41,890 nt of DNA from an uncultured bacterium (GCA_903834785.1 CAILKP010000051.1:1-41890), one strand, 5' to 3'. Shown: positions 25,679 through 35,207, counted from the first letter of the stretch. Notes: a model not told the origin generated them from the sequence alone. Made by a program: numbers and translations.

Positions 25679-27343
25679 ATGAAGATGTCGTCCATTTCCC
25701 GCATCGTCCTGCTCTGTGCCGTCGCCGGCACCCTGTCCGCCTGCGCCAATGACAAGACCGGCGCCTCCGGCTCCCCCTCCCGTGGCAGCTTCGGCTGGCC
25801 CGGCCCGGAGACCTCCGGCCCCGCCATGACCACCAAGGCTGCTGCCGCCCCCGCCGCCAAGAGCGACGCGGCCCCCGCCAAGACCGAGACCAAGGCCGCC
25901 GCCGGCAAGGGCGCCCAGTACCAGCCCGCCATGAGCAGCGGCTGGAACCGCAGCCGCATGGCCTACCCCACCGGTGAGATCGCCACCTCGGCCGTCATGG
26001 TCGACCTGCTCACCCCCGCCACCGCGCGCCTGGGCCAGAACTACGAGTACCAGATCCACGTCACCAACCTGACCAACAACGCCCTGCAGAACGTCGTCGT
26101 CAACAACGACAACTTCCAGAACCTGGGCATGGTCTCCTCCTCCCCGGCCGCTGCCACCAACTCCGGCGGCAAGGCCGTCTGGAACCTCGGTGACTTCGCC
26201 GCTCAGGAGACCAAGGTGATCAAGGTCACCGCCAAGGCCGACAAGGCCGGCATCTCCAGCAACTGCCTGGGCGTCACCTACAACAACGTCCTCTGCGGCG
26301 CCGTGCAGATCGTCGAGCCCAAGCTCGAGCTCTCCAAGACCGCCACCCCCGAGGCCCTGGCCTGCGACCCCATCGTGCTGACCTACACCGCCAGCAACAA
26401 GGGCACCGCCGTCCTCGAGAACGTCGTCATCAAGGACACCCTCCCCGCCGGCCTGACCACCGCCGACGGCAAGAACACCGTTGAGCTGCCCGTCGGCACC
26501 CTGGCCGCCGGCCAGAGCGTCGACCGCACCGTCAGTGTCAAGGCCGACAAGACCGGCAAGTTCGAGTCCGCCGCCTCCGCCGCCAGCGGCGAAGTCACCG
26601 CGGCCTCCAAGCCCGCCGCCACCGTCGTCCGCAAGCCGGCCCTCGCTGTCACCTGCGCCCCCGCCTCCGGCAAGGTCTTCATCGGCCGCGACGTGACCTT
26701 CAACGTCACCGTCAAGAACACCTCCGACGCCGTCGCCGCCGCCAGCAAGGTCACCGCTGCCCTGCCCGCCGGCTCCACCCTCGTCTCCGCCTCCGATGGC
26801 GGCAAGGCCGTCGGTAACGGCATCACCTGGGACCTGGGCAACGTCGCCGCAGGCCAGGAGCGCAAGCTCACCTTCACCGTCAAGCCCACCGGCTCCGGCT
26901 CCGTCAAGAGCTCAGTCGCCGTCAGCGGCACCTGCGTTGATGCCAAGACCAGCGAGTGCGCCGCCGATGTCGTCGGCATCCCCGCCCTCCTGCTGTCCGG
27001 TGGCGATGATCCGGACCCCGTCGTCCTCGGTGACAACACCGTCTACACCCTCGTGCTGACCAACCAGGGCACCGCCCCGCTCACCAACGTCAAGCTCGTC
27101 TGCACCATGGACGAGGGTGACACCATGCAGTACGTCTCCAGCGAAGGCCCCACCACCGGCACCGCCAGCGGCAAGACCATCACCTTCGCCACCATTCCCA
27201 CCATCGCCCCCAAGGAAACCCGCACCTACAAGGTCACCATCAAGGCCCTCAAGGAAGGCCAGGTCTCCTTCAAGGCTGAGGTCAATAGCACCGAGATCAC
27301 TCGCACGCTGATCAAGACCGAGACCACCAACTTCTACAAGTAA
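25679..27343 (+). CDS. DUF11-repeat lipoprotein
   Basis: The 554-residue product has a signal peptide ending in lipobox LSAC (Cys22), so it is lipid-anchored. A low-complexity Ala/Lys/Pro/Thr spacer follows (about 23-80). Four tandem DUF11-type beta domains then start with variants of YEYQIHVTNLT, IVLTYTASNKG, VTFNVTVKNTS and TVYTLVLTNQG. Each contains a LPAG or NLGDFA-like strand pair and scattered Cys, reminiscent of chlamydial OmcB and planctomycete cell-wall proteins. It is probably a structural envelope protein. Codon use is extremely biased to C-ending codons, consistent with high expression. GGAG precedes the ATG and a 12-bp terminator follows. Confidence 0.85.
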   Translation: MKMSSISRIVLLCAVAGTLSACANDKTGASGSPSRGSFGWPGPETSGPAMTTKAAAAPAAKSDAAPAKTETKAAAGKGAQYQPAMSSGWNRSRMAYPTGEIATSAVMVDLLTPATARLGQNYEYQIHVTNLTNNALQNVVVNNDNFQNLGMVSSSPAAATNSGGKAVWNLGDFAAQETKVIKVTAKADKAGISSNCLGVTYNNVLCGAVQIVEPKLELSKTATPEALACDPIVLTYTASNKGTAVLENVVIKDTLPAGLTTADGKNTVELPVGTLAAGQSVDRTVSVKADKTGKFESAASAASGEVTAASKPAATVVRKPALAVTCAPASGKVFIGRDVTFNVTVKNTSDAVAAASKVTAALPAGSTLVSASDGGKAVGNGITWDLGNVAAGQERKLTFTVKPTGSGSVKSSVAVSGTCVDAKTSECAADVVGIPALLLSGGDDPDPVVLGDNTVYTLVLTNQGTAPLTNVKLVCTMDEGDTMQYVSSEGPTTGTASGKTITFATIPTIAPKETRTYKVTIKALKEGQVSFKAEVNSTEITRTLIKTETTNFYK

Positions 27344-27398
27344 TCCGCTCGCCACAGCCGGCCTGACACCGGCCCCACGCGAAACGTGACAACAACCA

Positions 27399-27438
27399 CA
27401 GCCCCGCCGGATCATCTCCGGCGGGGCTGTTCGTTTGT
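27399..27438 (+). terminator. Rho-independent terminator of the DUF11 lipoprotein gene
   Basis: A 12-bp perfect stem (27399-27410 with 27418-27429) has a seven-base loop and is followed by TTCGTTTGT. Confidence 0.9.
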
Positions 27439-27458
27439 GCTCCGCACACCCGTCATCC

Positions 27459-29381
27459 TCATCCCAGTACCTTGCCCAGTACGTCGCCCACCAGCGTCTG
27501 CGACGGTCCCGCCAGCGGGTGCTCAACCTGCAGCAAACGGATGTGCTCCGCCGCAGCCCGCACCGTTTCCGGTCGCACCCGGCGCATCGCAGTGGCCATG
27601 TCCATCAGCAACACCCGCGCCAGCACGCTCTGCGGGTACGTGCGGCACAACTCCATCGCTTGCACCAGCAGTGCCTCGCTGTCCTGCAGCCAGTCCCTGG
27701 GCACCCGCTCGTCCGCCGCCACACGCACCGCGGCTAGCTGGGCCAGCACGTTCATGTACTTGGCCAGCGACTTGCCGGCAGTCAGGTCATACGCCGCCGG
27801 CAGCCGCTGTGACGGAACCAGTGCTCGCTCCAGCAGCAGTGCCATCGTGCGCGAAACCAGCGTCCGCATCGCCTCATGCGGCTCTGTCGGCACCAGGTCC
27901 TGGCCCCACTTGTCCAGGCACGCACCATCCCCAGCGCGAATGAACCGCACACGGATCCGCCACACCTTGCCTGAGACAATCAGGTGCGTCGCCACCAGCA
28001 CGTCGGCCCGGTTGTCCTTCTCCTGTGCCAGTCGCGCGACAAGCTCGCCCAACGGCTCCTCCCGCATCGTCAGAAAGCCCGGCTGCGGATGCAGCAGGAA
28101 CGGGAGTGAAACCCGCGTCTCCAGGCCGGTCATCAGCATCGTCTGCTCGCTCAGCAGCAGCGGAATCGCTCGCGAGAGCATCTCGCTCAGCGAGCCCTGT
28201 CTGGCCAGCGGATAGTTCACATGTGCCGCAACTTCCACGCTGCTGCCAAGGAAGCACAGCCGCAGCGCAGGATCCGGCGGAGCGGGCGGCACAAACAGTG
28301 TTCGCGCCGGTGACGGGCCGCTCATCCACACCGCTCCCTCAAGTGTCACGGTAAAGCCCGCCTCTTCGCCGCCGCCCGGCAGCGCGGCCAGTTCCCGGCG
28401 CTTGGCCAGGTACTCACGCCAGTTGGCCAGCACCGGTGCCCATTCCAGCCTCGCTTCCGCCGCCAGCCGCTCGATCAGCGCCTCGGCATCGTCCAGCCGC
28501 TTGAGCTTGAAGTACCCCGCCATCAACTGCAGCGTCGCCAGCAGACCGTGCGTCGCGGGGTTCACCAGCGGCTCGAGCAGCTCGACGACCTCTGCGAACT
28601 TCCCGTGCGCTACCAGCTCCTCACCCATCTCAGCCAGCAGCTTCCGCGGCGGCGGATCGCCCGCCTGCTTCAGCGCGTGCCGGTACACCGTCATCGCCCG
28701 CTTCGTCTCCCCGCGATCGAGCTCCTGTCGCGCCAGATTCAGGTGCGCTCCCCAGCTCCCCGGCATCCGCAGCATCCGCTTGAGCGCATTCTCAGCGGCC
28801 ACCGGTCCCTGCCACTTGCCCGCAAGCTGCACAACCCACTCCACGGCCGGAAGATGGTTCGGGTCCAGTTCGGCCGCCCGCCACATGTGCTCCTGAGCCA
28901 GCTGCCGATTTTCGCGGTGAACGTGCGCCTCACCCATCAGCGTTATCGCCGTCGCATCATCCGGGTGCGCCGCCAGGTGCGCCTTGAGCACCGCCTCGGC
29001 TTCGTCAAGGCGGTCGTGTTCGAGCAGCAGCAGCGCCCACAGCGACGTCGCCCGATGACGGTCCGGATCCGTCTTGTGCAGCCGCTCTCCCGCGGCCATC
29101 ACATCAGTGGTCATCCGGTCAATCAGCGCCGCGTGAATCAGCGCCGCCAGATCGTCGGGGCTGTTCCACGCGCTGCGCAGGCTCGTCGGCAGGATCTCCT
29201 TGCGGTACTTCTGCCGCGGCACCTCCATCAGCTGCGCTGTCGGTGTGACCAGTCGAAGCATCTCCGGCTCAAGCGTCCCCCCCGCAAGCACATCGATCGT
29301 CCGCGATCGGACAACCCGGTGCAGCGTCTCCGTCGGCTCCTTGCCCGCCACCCCTTTGATCCAGCCGAACATCCCGCTCAT
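27459..29381 (-). CDS. Tetratricopeptide-repeat protein
   Basis: The 640-residue protein has several TPR units between about 100 and 330 (LWALLLLEHDRLDEAEAVLKAHL, AITLMGEAHVHRENRQLAQEH, LNLARQELDRGETKRAMTVYRHAL, LQLMAGYFKLKRLDDAEALIERLA). The C-terminal half (about 350-640) is a globular domain that I do not recognise. There is no signal peptide or membrane helix, so it is probably a cytoplasmic scaffold. GGAGG lies about 9 nt before this ATG (MSGMFGWIKG), which decides the start over a frame open to 29441. It is convergent with the DUF11 lipoprotein gene. Function is unknown. Confidence 0.8.
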   Translation of the reverse strand: MSGMFGWIKGVAGKEPTETLHRVVRSRTIDVLAGGTLEPEMLRLVTPTAQLMEVPRQKYRKEILPTSLRSAWNSPDDLAALIHAALIDRMTTDVMAAGERLHKTDPDRHRATSLWALLLLEHDRLDEAEAVLKAHLAAHPDDATAITLMGEAHVHRENRQLAQEHMWRAAELDPNHLPAVEWVVQLAGKWQGPVAAENALKRMLRMPGSWGAHLNLARQELDRGETKRAMTVYRHALKQAGDPPPRKLLAEMGEELVAHGKFAEVVELLEPLVNPATHGLLATLQLMAGYFKLKRLDDAEALIERLAAEARLEWAPVLANWREYLAKRRELAALPGGGEEAGFTVTLEGAVWMSGPSPARTLFVPPAPPDPALRLCFLGSSVEVAAHVNYPLARQGSLSEMLSRAIPLLLSEQTMLMTGLETRVSLPFLLHPQPGFLTMREEPLGELVARLAQEKDNRADVLVATHLIVSGKVWRIRVRFIRAGDGACLDKWGQDLVPTEPHEAMRTLVSRTMALLLERALVPSQRLPAAYDLTAGKSLAKYMNVLAQLAAVRVAADERVPRDWLQDSEALLVQAMELCRTYPQSVLARVLLMDMATAMRRVRPETVRAAAEHIRLLQVEHPLAGPSQTLVGDVLGKVLG

Positions 29382-30094
29382 GCCACAAGCCTCCAGATCG
29401 CCACACCTCGTGTCATCACAACGACCGCACACTCCTTGCAACCAAGGTACGCAGCAACCCCTCTGGCCAGCACTCGTGTATCCACCACGCCAGAAGCCTT
29501 TTCACTTCCCCTGCAACCTCCCTGCAACCGCCCCTCACCCCCCCGCGTACCGACTCTCCGGATAGGCCCACACCACACAAGGAACCACGCCGCCTGTCCC
29601 GTAACGGCAATCAGCATGTCGTAACTCCCTCGTGAGCGTCCTAAAAAATTCGTGCAGTTCCGCCCCCCCCCTCCCCCGTCCGCCTCCACTTGGCAATCTG
29701 GCCAATGGCCCTCTGGGAGCCCGGCCTCGCGCCTTCTCCCATTTGACCATTTGACGATTTGCCAAGTTGCGCACCCCGCCCGCTCACGCCCACCGCGCAC
29801 CCGCCCCCAATTTGGCTATTTGGCAATTGTGCCCTTTGGCCATTTGGCCCCCCCCAGTCCCCGCTCCCGCTGGAGCACAGGGAGAGCGCGTCGGAGATGG
29901 TCCCAAAACCTCTCCGACGCTTGCACAACCCGCAGCCCTTGCCACGCACGCCCCGCCTTCCCGCGTTCACCAGCGCGGGTCGCTGGCAATCGCTCCCGGC
30001 CAATCGCATCTTCAAACTCGGAGATCCCGCTCCCCGGCACCTGTGTCCTCGCCGCCGCGGCATCTCCTCGTCTGATCGCTTTCGTGGAGCCGTT
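29382..30094. other. 713-bp divergent intergenic region with ATTTG-type repeats
   Basis: No gene with family similarity is seen. It contains two clusters of 8-nt ATTTGRCN-like units (29741-29770 and 29809-29850) and a related 29689-29710 segment. The last 80 bases hold TGGAG at 30085-30089 for the next gene. Short open frames here have no sensible composition. Confidence 0.55.
29741..29850 (+). repeat. ATTTGRCN octamer repeat clusters
   Basis: Units such as ATTTGACC, ATTTGACG, ATTTGGCT, ATTTGGCA and ATTTGGCC follow each other with an 8-nt period in two clusters (29741-29770 and 29809-29850) split by a GC-rich spacer. The same unit type recurs at 38698-38735. Confidence 0.8.
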
Positions 30095-31048
30095 ATGGAT
30101 ACCCGTCCGACTTGTCCAAGGTTTCTTGCCGCACCGGGGGCGGTGGGGCTGGCCATCGTCGCCTGCATGTCACTCGCGCCGCGCCACGTTTGCGCTGCGC
30201 CCGTTTACACCGACTACTTCATCGATGACAACCGTCACCCCGGCTGGGTACTCCCTCCCGGCGCACAGGCCGGGCTCACTCCCGCCGGTGTGCCCACATT
30301 CGGCCCTTTCACCAACGATCCCGTCTCGCTCCGCCTTGATAAGCTCCCCGACCACCAGCTGATCATCATCGCCATCGACCTGCAGATCGTCGGCCCCTGG
30401 CCCGGTCTCGACAAACGCGGCAAGTTGCCGCCCACCACCTTCAGCATCTCACTTGATGACCAGGTCGATGTCTTCCACTCCAGCTTCGCGATGGAGTCCG
30501 ACTCCGCCGACCGCACCCAGGCATTCCCCGATCCTTCCGGTACCGGCACTAACCCCGCCGGCGCCGGTGCCTTCGAAGTTTCCACGCTCGGCTACGGCTC
30601 ACTCCGCCGCCCGGCCGATGCCGTCTATCGCCTCGCAGTCCCCGTCCGCCACAACAACTCCAGCGCCACCTTCACCCTCAAGGCCAGCAACCTGCCCCCC
30701 GGCGCACACTGGGCCCTGGGCTCCATCGCCGTCGAGTGCTTCATCACCCCCGAAGGTCCCGCCGGCACGCTCATCGGCCCCACACCCTTTGACTTCGCCG
30801 GAACCATCGGCGGCTACCGCGGCTTCGGTTCCGTCCCGCCGCTGGCCGGTGACTTCTTCGGCCACCCCGGCCCCTTCATGGGTGGCGGCGGCGGCGGTGG
30901 TGGTGGGCCACCCGGCGGCGGCGGTGGCGGCGGAGGCACCCCGCCCGTCGTCCCCACCCCAGGTGCCGCAACCGTCCTGCTCTCCGCCGCCGGCTACTAC
31001 CTCCTCCGCTCCCGCCTCCGCGAGCGCCCGCCCGCCGCCAAACGCTGA
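30095..31048 (+). CDS. Exported protein with Gly-rich linker and VPTPGA PEP-CTERM-like tail
   Basis: The 317-residue product has a signal peptide (cleavage likely after VCA near residue 34). A beta-rich body of about 220 residues follows (YTDYFIDDNRHPGW, LIIIAIDLQIVGPWPGLD, GYGSLRRPADAVYRLAV). A Gly-run linker (about 260-283) comes next, and the end is VVPTPGAATVLLSAAGYYLL followed by Arg-rich residues. That tail is a PEP-CTERM variant with a different core from the VPLPPA genes. Sorting to the surface is inferred. TGGAG lies 5 nt before the ATG; the frame is open upstream to 29759 but those codons overlap the ATTTG repeats. Body function is unknown. Confidence 0.8.
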   Translation: MDTRPTCPRFLAAPGAVGLAIVACMSLAPRHVCAAPVYTDYFIDDNRHPGWVLPPGAQAGLTPAGVPTFGPFTNDPVSLRLDKLPDHQLIIIAIDLQIVGPWPGLDKRGKLPPTTFSISLDDQVDVFHSSFAMESDSADRTQAFPDPSGTGTNPAGAGAFEVSTLGYGSLRRPADAVYRLAVPVRHNNSSATFTLKASNLPPGAHWALGSIAVECFITPEGPAGTLIGPTPFDFAGTIGGYRGFGSVPPLAGDFFGHPGPFMGGGGGGGGGPPGGGGGGGGTPPVVPTPGAATVLLSAAGYYLLRSRLRERPPAAKR

Positions 31049-31186
31049 CCCGCCTCCACCTTCTTCCGCCCCCGCGGCACTCCATCTCTCTGACTCTTGG
31101 CCTCTTGCCTCCCTTGCCTTTCTCTTTGACCACTCCAGCCCGCCCTCGCGAAGCGCGACCTCCGTCACCTCCGCCACCCTGACTTG

Positions 31187-31261
31187 TCATCCTGTTGATC
31201 CTGTCCATCCATGTTCCCCTCGTCCCGTCTTTCTCTGCTCCTCTGGTGCTCTGCGTGAGCC
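31187..31261 (+). repeat. ATCCTG-type intergenic repeat, copy B2
   Basis: The triad ATCCTGTTG, ATCCTGTCC, ATCCATGTT is followed by a CT-rich arm and ends GCTCTGCGTGAGCC. It shares the last two subunits exactly with 23387-23463. Confidence 0.88.
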
Positions 31262-31308
31262 ACGGCCCTCCTGCCTTGCCGCTTTTCTCTTCTCCCTCTC
31301 CGCTGCTA

Positions 31309-31352
31309 AAGAGAACCCCCCGCCCCGGCGGCAATCCGCTCGGAACGGGGGG
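31309..31352 (-). terminator. Terminator of the Ig/dockerin gene (shared dockerin-cassette hairpin)
   Basis: Read on the minus strand, an outer stem of about 11 bp (wobbles included) surrounds an inner GCGG-ATTG-CCGC hairpin and ends in GGTTCTCTTT. The core GCGGCAATCCGCTCGGAACG (plus strand) is identical in the terminator at 35213-35248. Confidence 0.85.
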
Positions 31353-31378
31353 CTCGTTGAGGTCAGATCAGTCCGCGC

Positions 31379-33706
31379 TCAGCAGCCCACCGCAAACGCG
31401 TTGATGAACGCGATGAAGTCAGTACCGTCGATCGTCCCGTCCGGCCCACCCTCCGGCAGCACCGTGTCCGCACCGCCTGCCACATCTGCCAGCCCGTCAA
31501 CCGCGGCATCGCCGATGCCAAACGAGTTGATGAACGCGATGAAGTCGCTGCCATCGACCACACCATCTGGCTCGCGCCCGTCACCACCGCCACCGGCAAT
31601 GTCCGCCACCGAGCAGCCCGTCACCGGCGTGCCGATCTGCACCCGCAGCGGCAACGTTGTCGTGCTGCCGCACGCATTGCTGATCGTGCACACATACACA
31701 CCCGAGTCCGACGGCTGCACGCCCGAGATGATCAGCTTGTTCAGCGGCTCGCCCAGCAGGAAGACCTGCCCGCCGCCCTGCGAGGCTCCGCCAGGTCCGC
31801 TCCGAACCGGCTGACCGTTCCGCGTCCATTCGAAGGTGAACGGCCCGTTGCCCAGCAGCGAGCCGATCCCGATCTGCAGGAAGCCGCCCGGTGTCGGCGT
31901 GCCGATAATGTCCGGGATCCGCGGCACCACCGGGCAGCCCGCACCCGCAGACACCAGCACCGTCGCACCACCGCTGCTCACCGTCCCGCACGGTCCCAAG
32001 ACCTCGCACCAGTACGTGCCCGAATCAGCCGTGGAACTCGCCGATACCGCCAGATTCGGCGTGCTGCTCCCGCTCACCGTCCCGCCGCCGGGTGCTGCAC
32101 CCGCTGGTCCGTCCGCAACCCGGACCCCGTTGCGGAACCAGCGGTACGTCAGCGGGCCCGAGCCAACCACCAGCGCCGACAGCGTGAACGACTCGCCCGA
32201 AGTCGCCGAGGCCGAACGCATCAAGTCGATCTGCACCGGGCAGTTCACGCCGGCCGCAACGCTCAGCGTCGCCGGCACGCTCGTCACCGTGCCGCAGTTG
32301 CCCACCACCTCGCACCGGTACGAACCGGCGTCGCTGCTCTGTGCCCGTTCAATAGTCAGCCGCGTCGTCGTCGAGCCGAACACCAGTCCGCCGCCGATCG
32401 AGGCGCCACCGACACCATTGTTCACCGCCACGCCGTTGCGGAACCAGCGGGTGGATGTCGGCACACCGTTGCGGAACACCGCCTCCAGCACAACATCCGT
32501 GCCCGCCGTGGTGCTCGTCGCCGCCGGCGGTATCACCACCGTCGGACAGCCCGTCGTCGGGTTGAACCGTGCCACCCAGCCGATGCTGCGACCTTCAAGA
32601 TCAACCCCCGTCCCGACGATCGTCTGTCCGTCATCGGAAATCCCCCGCGCCTCTGACAAACTAAAGCCGTTGGGAATGACCGCCCCTTGGGCCTCCAGCA
32701 GGTTCTGCAGATCGTTAAAGCCGTCGGCCCGGGTCCATACGTAAGCCCGTGCGGGGGTGGTCTCCGAGCCGCTGTACCACCCGACAACCGTCTGGCCATC
32801 TGCCGAGATCGACAGCGCCGGGCTCGACTGATTCCCGGGAACGATCTGCTCCCACCCGCCCGTGGCAGTCCAGATGTGCCCGATGCGCCCGATGGATCCG
32901 GCAGTGTTGCTCGCCCCGCAGATCACGCTCCCGTCGGGCGTCGCATCGGCGGCAAAGCTCGTCGGGCTCACCGCGTTCTGGCCCGCCCACCCCATCGCCA
33001 CCGTCCCGGTTGCCGCAGTCCAGTAGAAGGCCTGGGCCGAGTAATCGAACCGGCCGAAGGCATCAACGAAGTACCTCGTCTCGTACCCCAACGCAATCCG
33101 CGCATCGCCCGCCGACCCCAGAATGATGTGCCCCGGCCCTTGCTCAGGTCCCGAACGGAACCCCGCGATCGGCGGGATGATCGTGTATCCGCTGCTGGCC
33201 AACCAGCTGTACGCACCGTCCTGACTCCCGCTCCCGTACGGCAGCCCGCCAATCACACGCGTTCCATCATCGGAGATCCCCACCGCATCTTGCGTCGGCA
33301 GGCTGTTGATCCCGGACAGACTCAGCCGCGGCTGGCCAGGTCCCCAGACCGTCGCCCCAAACGCCCCCTGCGGTGCACGCCCGCCGATGAACCGGCCGTT
33401 GCGCGAGGCGCCAAACGCCTGGTCAGCACCGCCCGACGCCCGCGATAACTGCACCGGATACCCGTTCCTCCACGCAAAGGTCGCCCGATTCACCCCCGTC
33501 TCCGGCCGCAGTGGGTCGACCAGTTCCTCCAGTGCAACGCCGTACACCACCGTCCCGTCACCGGAAACTCCCGATGCCTGACTCCAGAACGCCGTGCTGC
33601 TCCCCAGCGGGTTGCCCAGCAGCTCAAAACTCGGTTGGGCCTGCGCACCAGCGGTCCCGGTCAGTATCAGGGCGGCGGCGAACAGTCGTGGTTCATGCAG
33701 CATCAT
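31379..33706 (-). CDS. Secreted Ig-like domain protein with GC-type dockerin
   Basis: The 775-residue product has a signal peptide (cleavage near AQAQ). An N-terminal beta-propeller-like region follows (about 24-395) with HAF-type repeats (SGVSGDGTVVYGV, VGISDDGTRVIGG, LSISADGQTVVGW, ARGISDDGQTIVG). Three Ig-like domains come next (about 405-690), each with a Trp in RWFRNG or EWTRNG and a DSGxYxCE/CT motif with paired Cys. A dockerin-like end (698-775) has two DGSDFIAFINSF/DGTDFIAFINAF calcium loops and terminal Gly-Cys. It is probably surface-attached. An internal AGGAG lies 6 nt before the second Met of an upstream-extended frame; that Met is taken as the start. Confidence 0.85.
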   Translation of the reverse strand: MMLHEPRLFAAALILTGTAGAQAQPSFELLGNPLGSSTAFWSQASGVSGDGTVVYGVALEELVDPLRPETGVNRATFAWRNGYPVQLSRASGGADQAFGASRNGRFIGGRAPQGAFGATVWGPGQPRLSLSGINSLPTQDAVGISDDGTRVIGGLPYGSGSQDGAYSWLASSGYTIIPPIAGFRSGPEQGPGHIILGSAGDARIALGYETRYFVDAFGRFDYSAQAFYWTAATGTVAMGWAGQNAVSPTSFAADATPDGSVICGASNTAGSIGRIGHIWTATGGWEQIVPGNQSSPALSISADGQTVVGWYSGSETTPARAYVWTRADGFNDLQNLLEAQGAVIPNGFSLSEARGISDDGQTIVGTGVDLEGRSIGWVARFNPTTGCPTVVIPPAATSTTAGTDVVLEAVFRNGVPTSTRWFRNGVAVNNGVGGASIGGGLVFGSTTTRLTIERAQSSDAGSYRCEVVGNCGTVTSVPATLSVAAGVNCPVQIDLMRSASATSGESFTLSALVVGSGPLTYRWFRNGVRVADGPAGAAPGGGTVSGSSTPNLAVSASSTADSGTYWCEVLGPCGTVSSGGATVLVSAGAGCPVVPRIPDIIGTPTPGGFLQIGIGSLLGNGPFTFEWTRNGQPVRSGPGGASQGGGQVFLLGEPLNKLIISGVQPSDSGVYVCTISNACGSTTTLPLRVQIGTPVTGCSVADIAGGGGDGREPDGVVDGSDFIAFINSFGIGDAAVDGLADVAGGADTVLPEGGPDGTIDGTDFIAFINAFAVGC

Positions 33707-33887
33707 CGTGTCTCCTGTCATCAGTTGCGCCGCCGCCCGACCACAGAATGTGGCCGGCCATCGCCGCGGTCGCGTCCGCTCTGGTTCGGATTCGCCCCCC
33801 CCGCGGATTCATTCTTTGAAAGAATTTTGACCCGCCGGACGCTTCCTCACCGTCTCTCGTCGCCAGAGGTTCGATAACATCCTCCCC

Positions 33888-35207
33888 GTGGCCCACCCCC
33901 GCCCCCGCAATCCCACCCCGGCCGATGCTCTCTCCCCAGCCGGCCTTGAGCGGCTCGGCTCCGCACTCGCCGCCGCCCTCGCCCGCGCACTGGAGCGGGC
34001 CTGCGGCCCCGATGCCCGCCTGCGCACCCTCGAACGCATGCTTGGTCTCGATAAATCGCTGGCCAGCAACCTCCTCCGCGCCGCGGCCGCTCCCAGCGGG
34101 CTCGGCTCCCTTGCTGTTTGCCCAGCCCCCCAGGGGCTCACCATCTTCGCTGAGGCGCTCCGAAACCACGGTGCGGCCGATGTCGCCGCCGGCATGTCGC
34201 AGCTGTCCGATGAGCTCGCCGCACTCATCGATGCGCTGCCCGGTGGCCGCGCCGAACTCGATGCAGTCCTCGGCGGCCTCCTCCCCGAGCACCGTGCCGC
34301 ACGAGACCGCCACGCCCGCCAGGCCGGATTCCGCGTCATGTCCGCGCTCCACGGCCTGGCGCTCGACCAGCTCTACTACCTCCAGCTCATCGCCCCCGAT
34401 TTGAGCGACCCCGAAGTCATACCCCCCGCCGGTCCGGCCGGCCGCACACAGCCGCTCGACTTCGCACAAATCGCCTTCCTCGCCCGCATCCGCCGCGCCC
34501 GCCCCGGAGCACGAATGCCCGTCGCAGGCTTCCTGACCAACCGCGGCAACGCCAGCGCTGGTCAGCAGCAGGCTCTGACCGGCGAACCCATCACCGCAGA
34601 TGCCGCCAACGCGCTGGTTCGCCCTCTCTGCCGTCCTCGGAAGCTCTCCGGACTCTCCGTTCGTCCCGCCCAACTCGGCAACTCCAACGGCTGCCTCCTC
34701 GAACTCGCAGCCGAGTTCCCGCCCCTGGGCAAGTCGGTCGATCTGGCCACCGCCTTCCGCCTGAGCCGCGGATTTCCCGCCGTCGCAACCGAGTCCATCC
34801 GTCATTACAACGGCCTGTTCATCATCCGCCGCCCCGTTCGCCGCTTCGCGGTCGATCTGCTCATTCACAAGTCCGTTCTCCCGGGCGCAGTCCCGCTCGC
34901 CACAGTCTCCATGCCCACCCCGCGCGGCCTGCCGGATCCCTCCCGCCCCGACGATGAATCCATGGACCGCCTCGACCAGCCCGTCGAGCACGAGATCCTC
35001 GACTCCGCCGAACTCGCGCCGTCGACGGATCCATCCGCACGTCCGCTCCGCCCCGCGCTGGCACAGCTCTTCGGCAGCCCCGCCGCTGTCCGCAGAGCCC
35101 TCGCCTCGTTCAGACTCCATCGCTTCTCCATGGAGTACCCCGTCTGCGCCAGCCACATCACCATATGGCTGCCCCTTCCCGACGCCCCCGCGCCACACCG
35201 CGGATGA
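33888..35207 (+). CDS. Conserved-looking cytoplasmic protein of unknown function
   Basis: I do not recognise a family for this 439-residue protein. Residues about 45-65 (RTLERMLGLDKSLASNLLRA) look like an XRE-type helix-turn-helix. A helical region (about 90-175) and a mixed region with repeated Leu/Ala follow, and the C-terminus is VCASHITIWLPLPD. There is no signal peptide or membrane segment. It starts with GTG; TAACAT ends 7 nt upstream and there is no Shine-Dalgarno, suggesting a leaderless mRNA. An equally long frame on the other strand (33693-35198) is rejected because its composition (Gly/Glu/Ala-biased, no domain) and its overlap with the dockerin gene start fit a shadow. It is convergent with a dockerin gene. 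Confidence 0.65.
   Translation: MAHPRPRNPTPADALSPAGLERLGSALAAALARALERACGPDARLRTLERMLGLDKSLASNLLRAAAAPSGLGSLAVCPAPQGLTIFAEALRNHGAADVAAGMSQLSDELAALIDALPGGRAELDAVLGGLLPEHRAARDRHARQAGFRVMSALHGLALDQLYYLQLIAPDLSDPEVIPPAGPAGRTQPLDFAQIAFLARIRRARPGARMPVAGFLTNRGNASAGQQQALTGEPITADAANALVRPLCRPRKLSGLSVRPAQLGNSNGCLLELAAEFPPLGKSVDLATAFRLSRGFPAVATESIRHYNGLFIIRRPVRRFAVDLLIHKSVLPGAVPLATVSMPTPRGLPDPSRPDDESMDRLDQPVEHEILDSAELAPSTDPSARPLRPALAQLFGSPAAVRRALASFRLHRFSMEYPVCASHITIWLPLPDAPAPHRG

Larger units (their letters stand above)
31049..31378. other. Convergent intergenic region with repeat copy and terminator
   Basis: No gene is present. It holds one ATCCTG-type repeat (31187-31261), a pyrimidine-rich stretch, and the terminator of the minus-strand dockerin gene (31316-31352). 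Confidence 0.8.

Noticed and set aside
33693..35198. Minus-strand open frame of about 500 codons opposite the unknown protein at 33888
   Set aside because: Its Gly/Glu/Ala-biased translation has no fold pattern and it overlaps the upstream part of the Ig/dockerin gene. The plus frame has a better start context.
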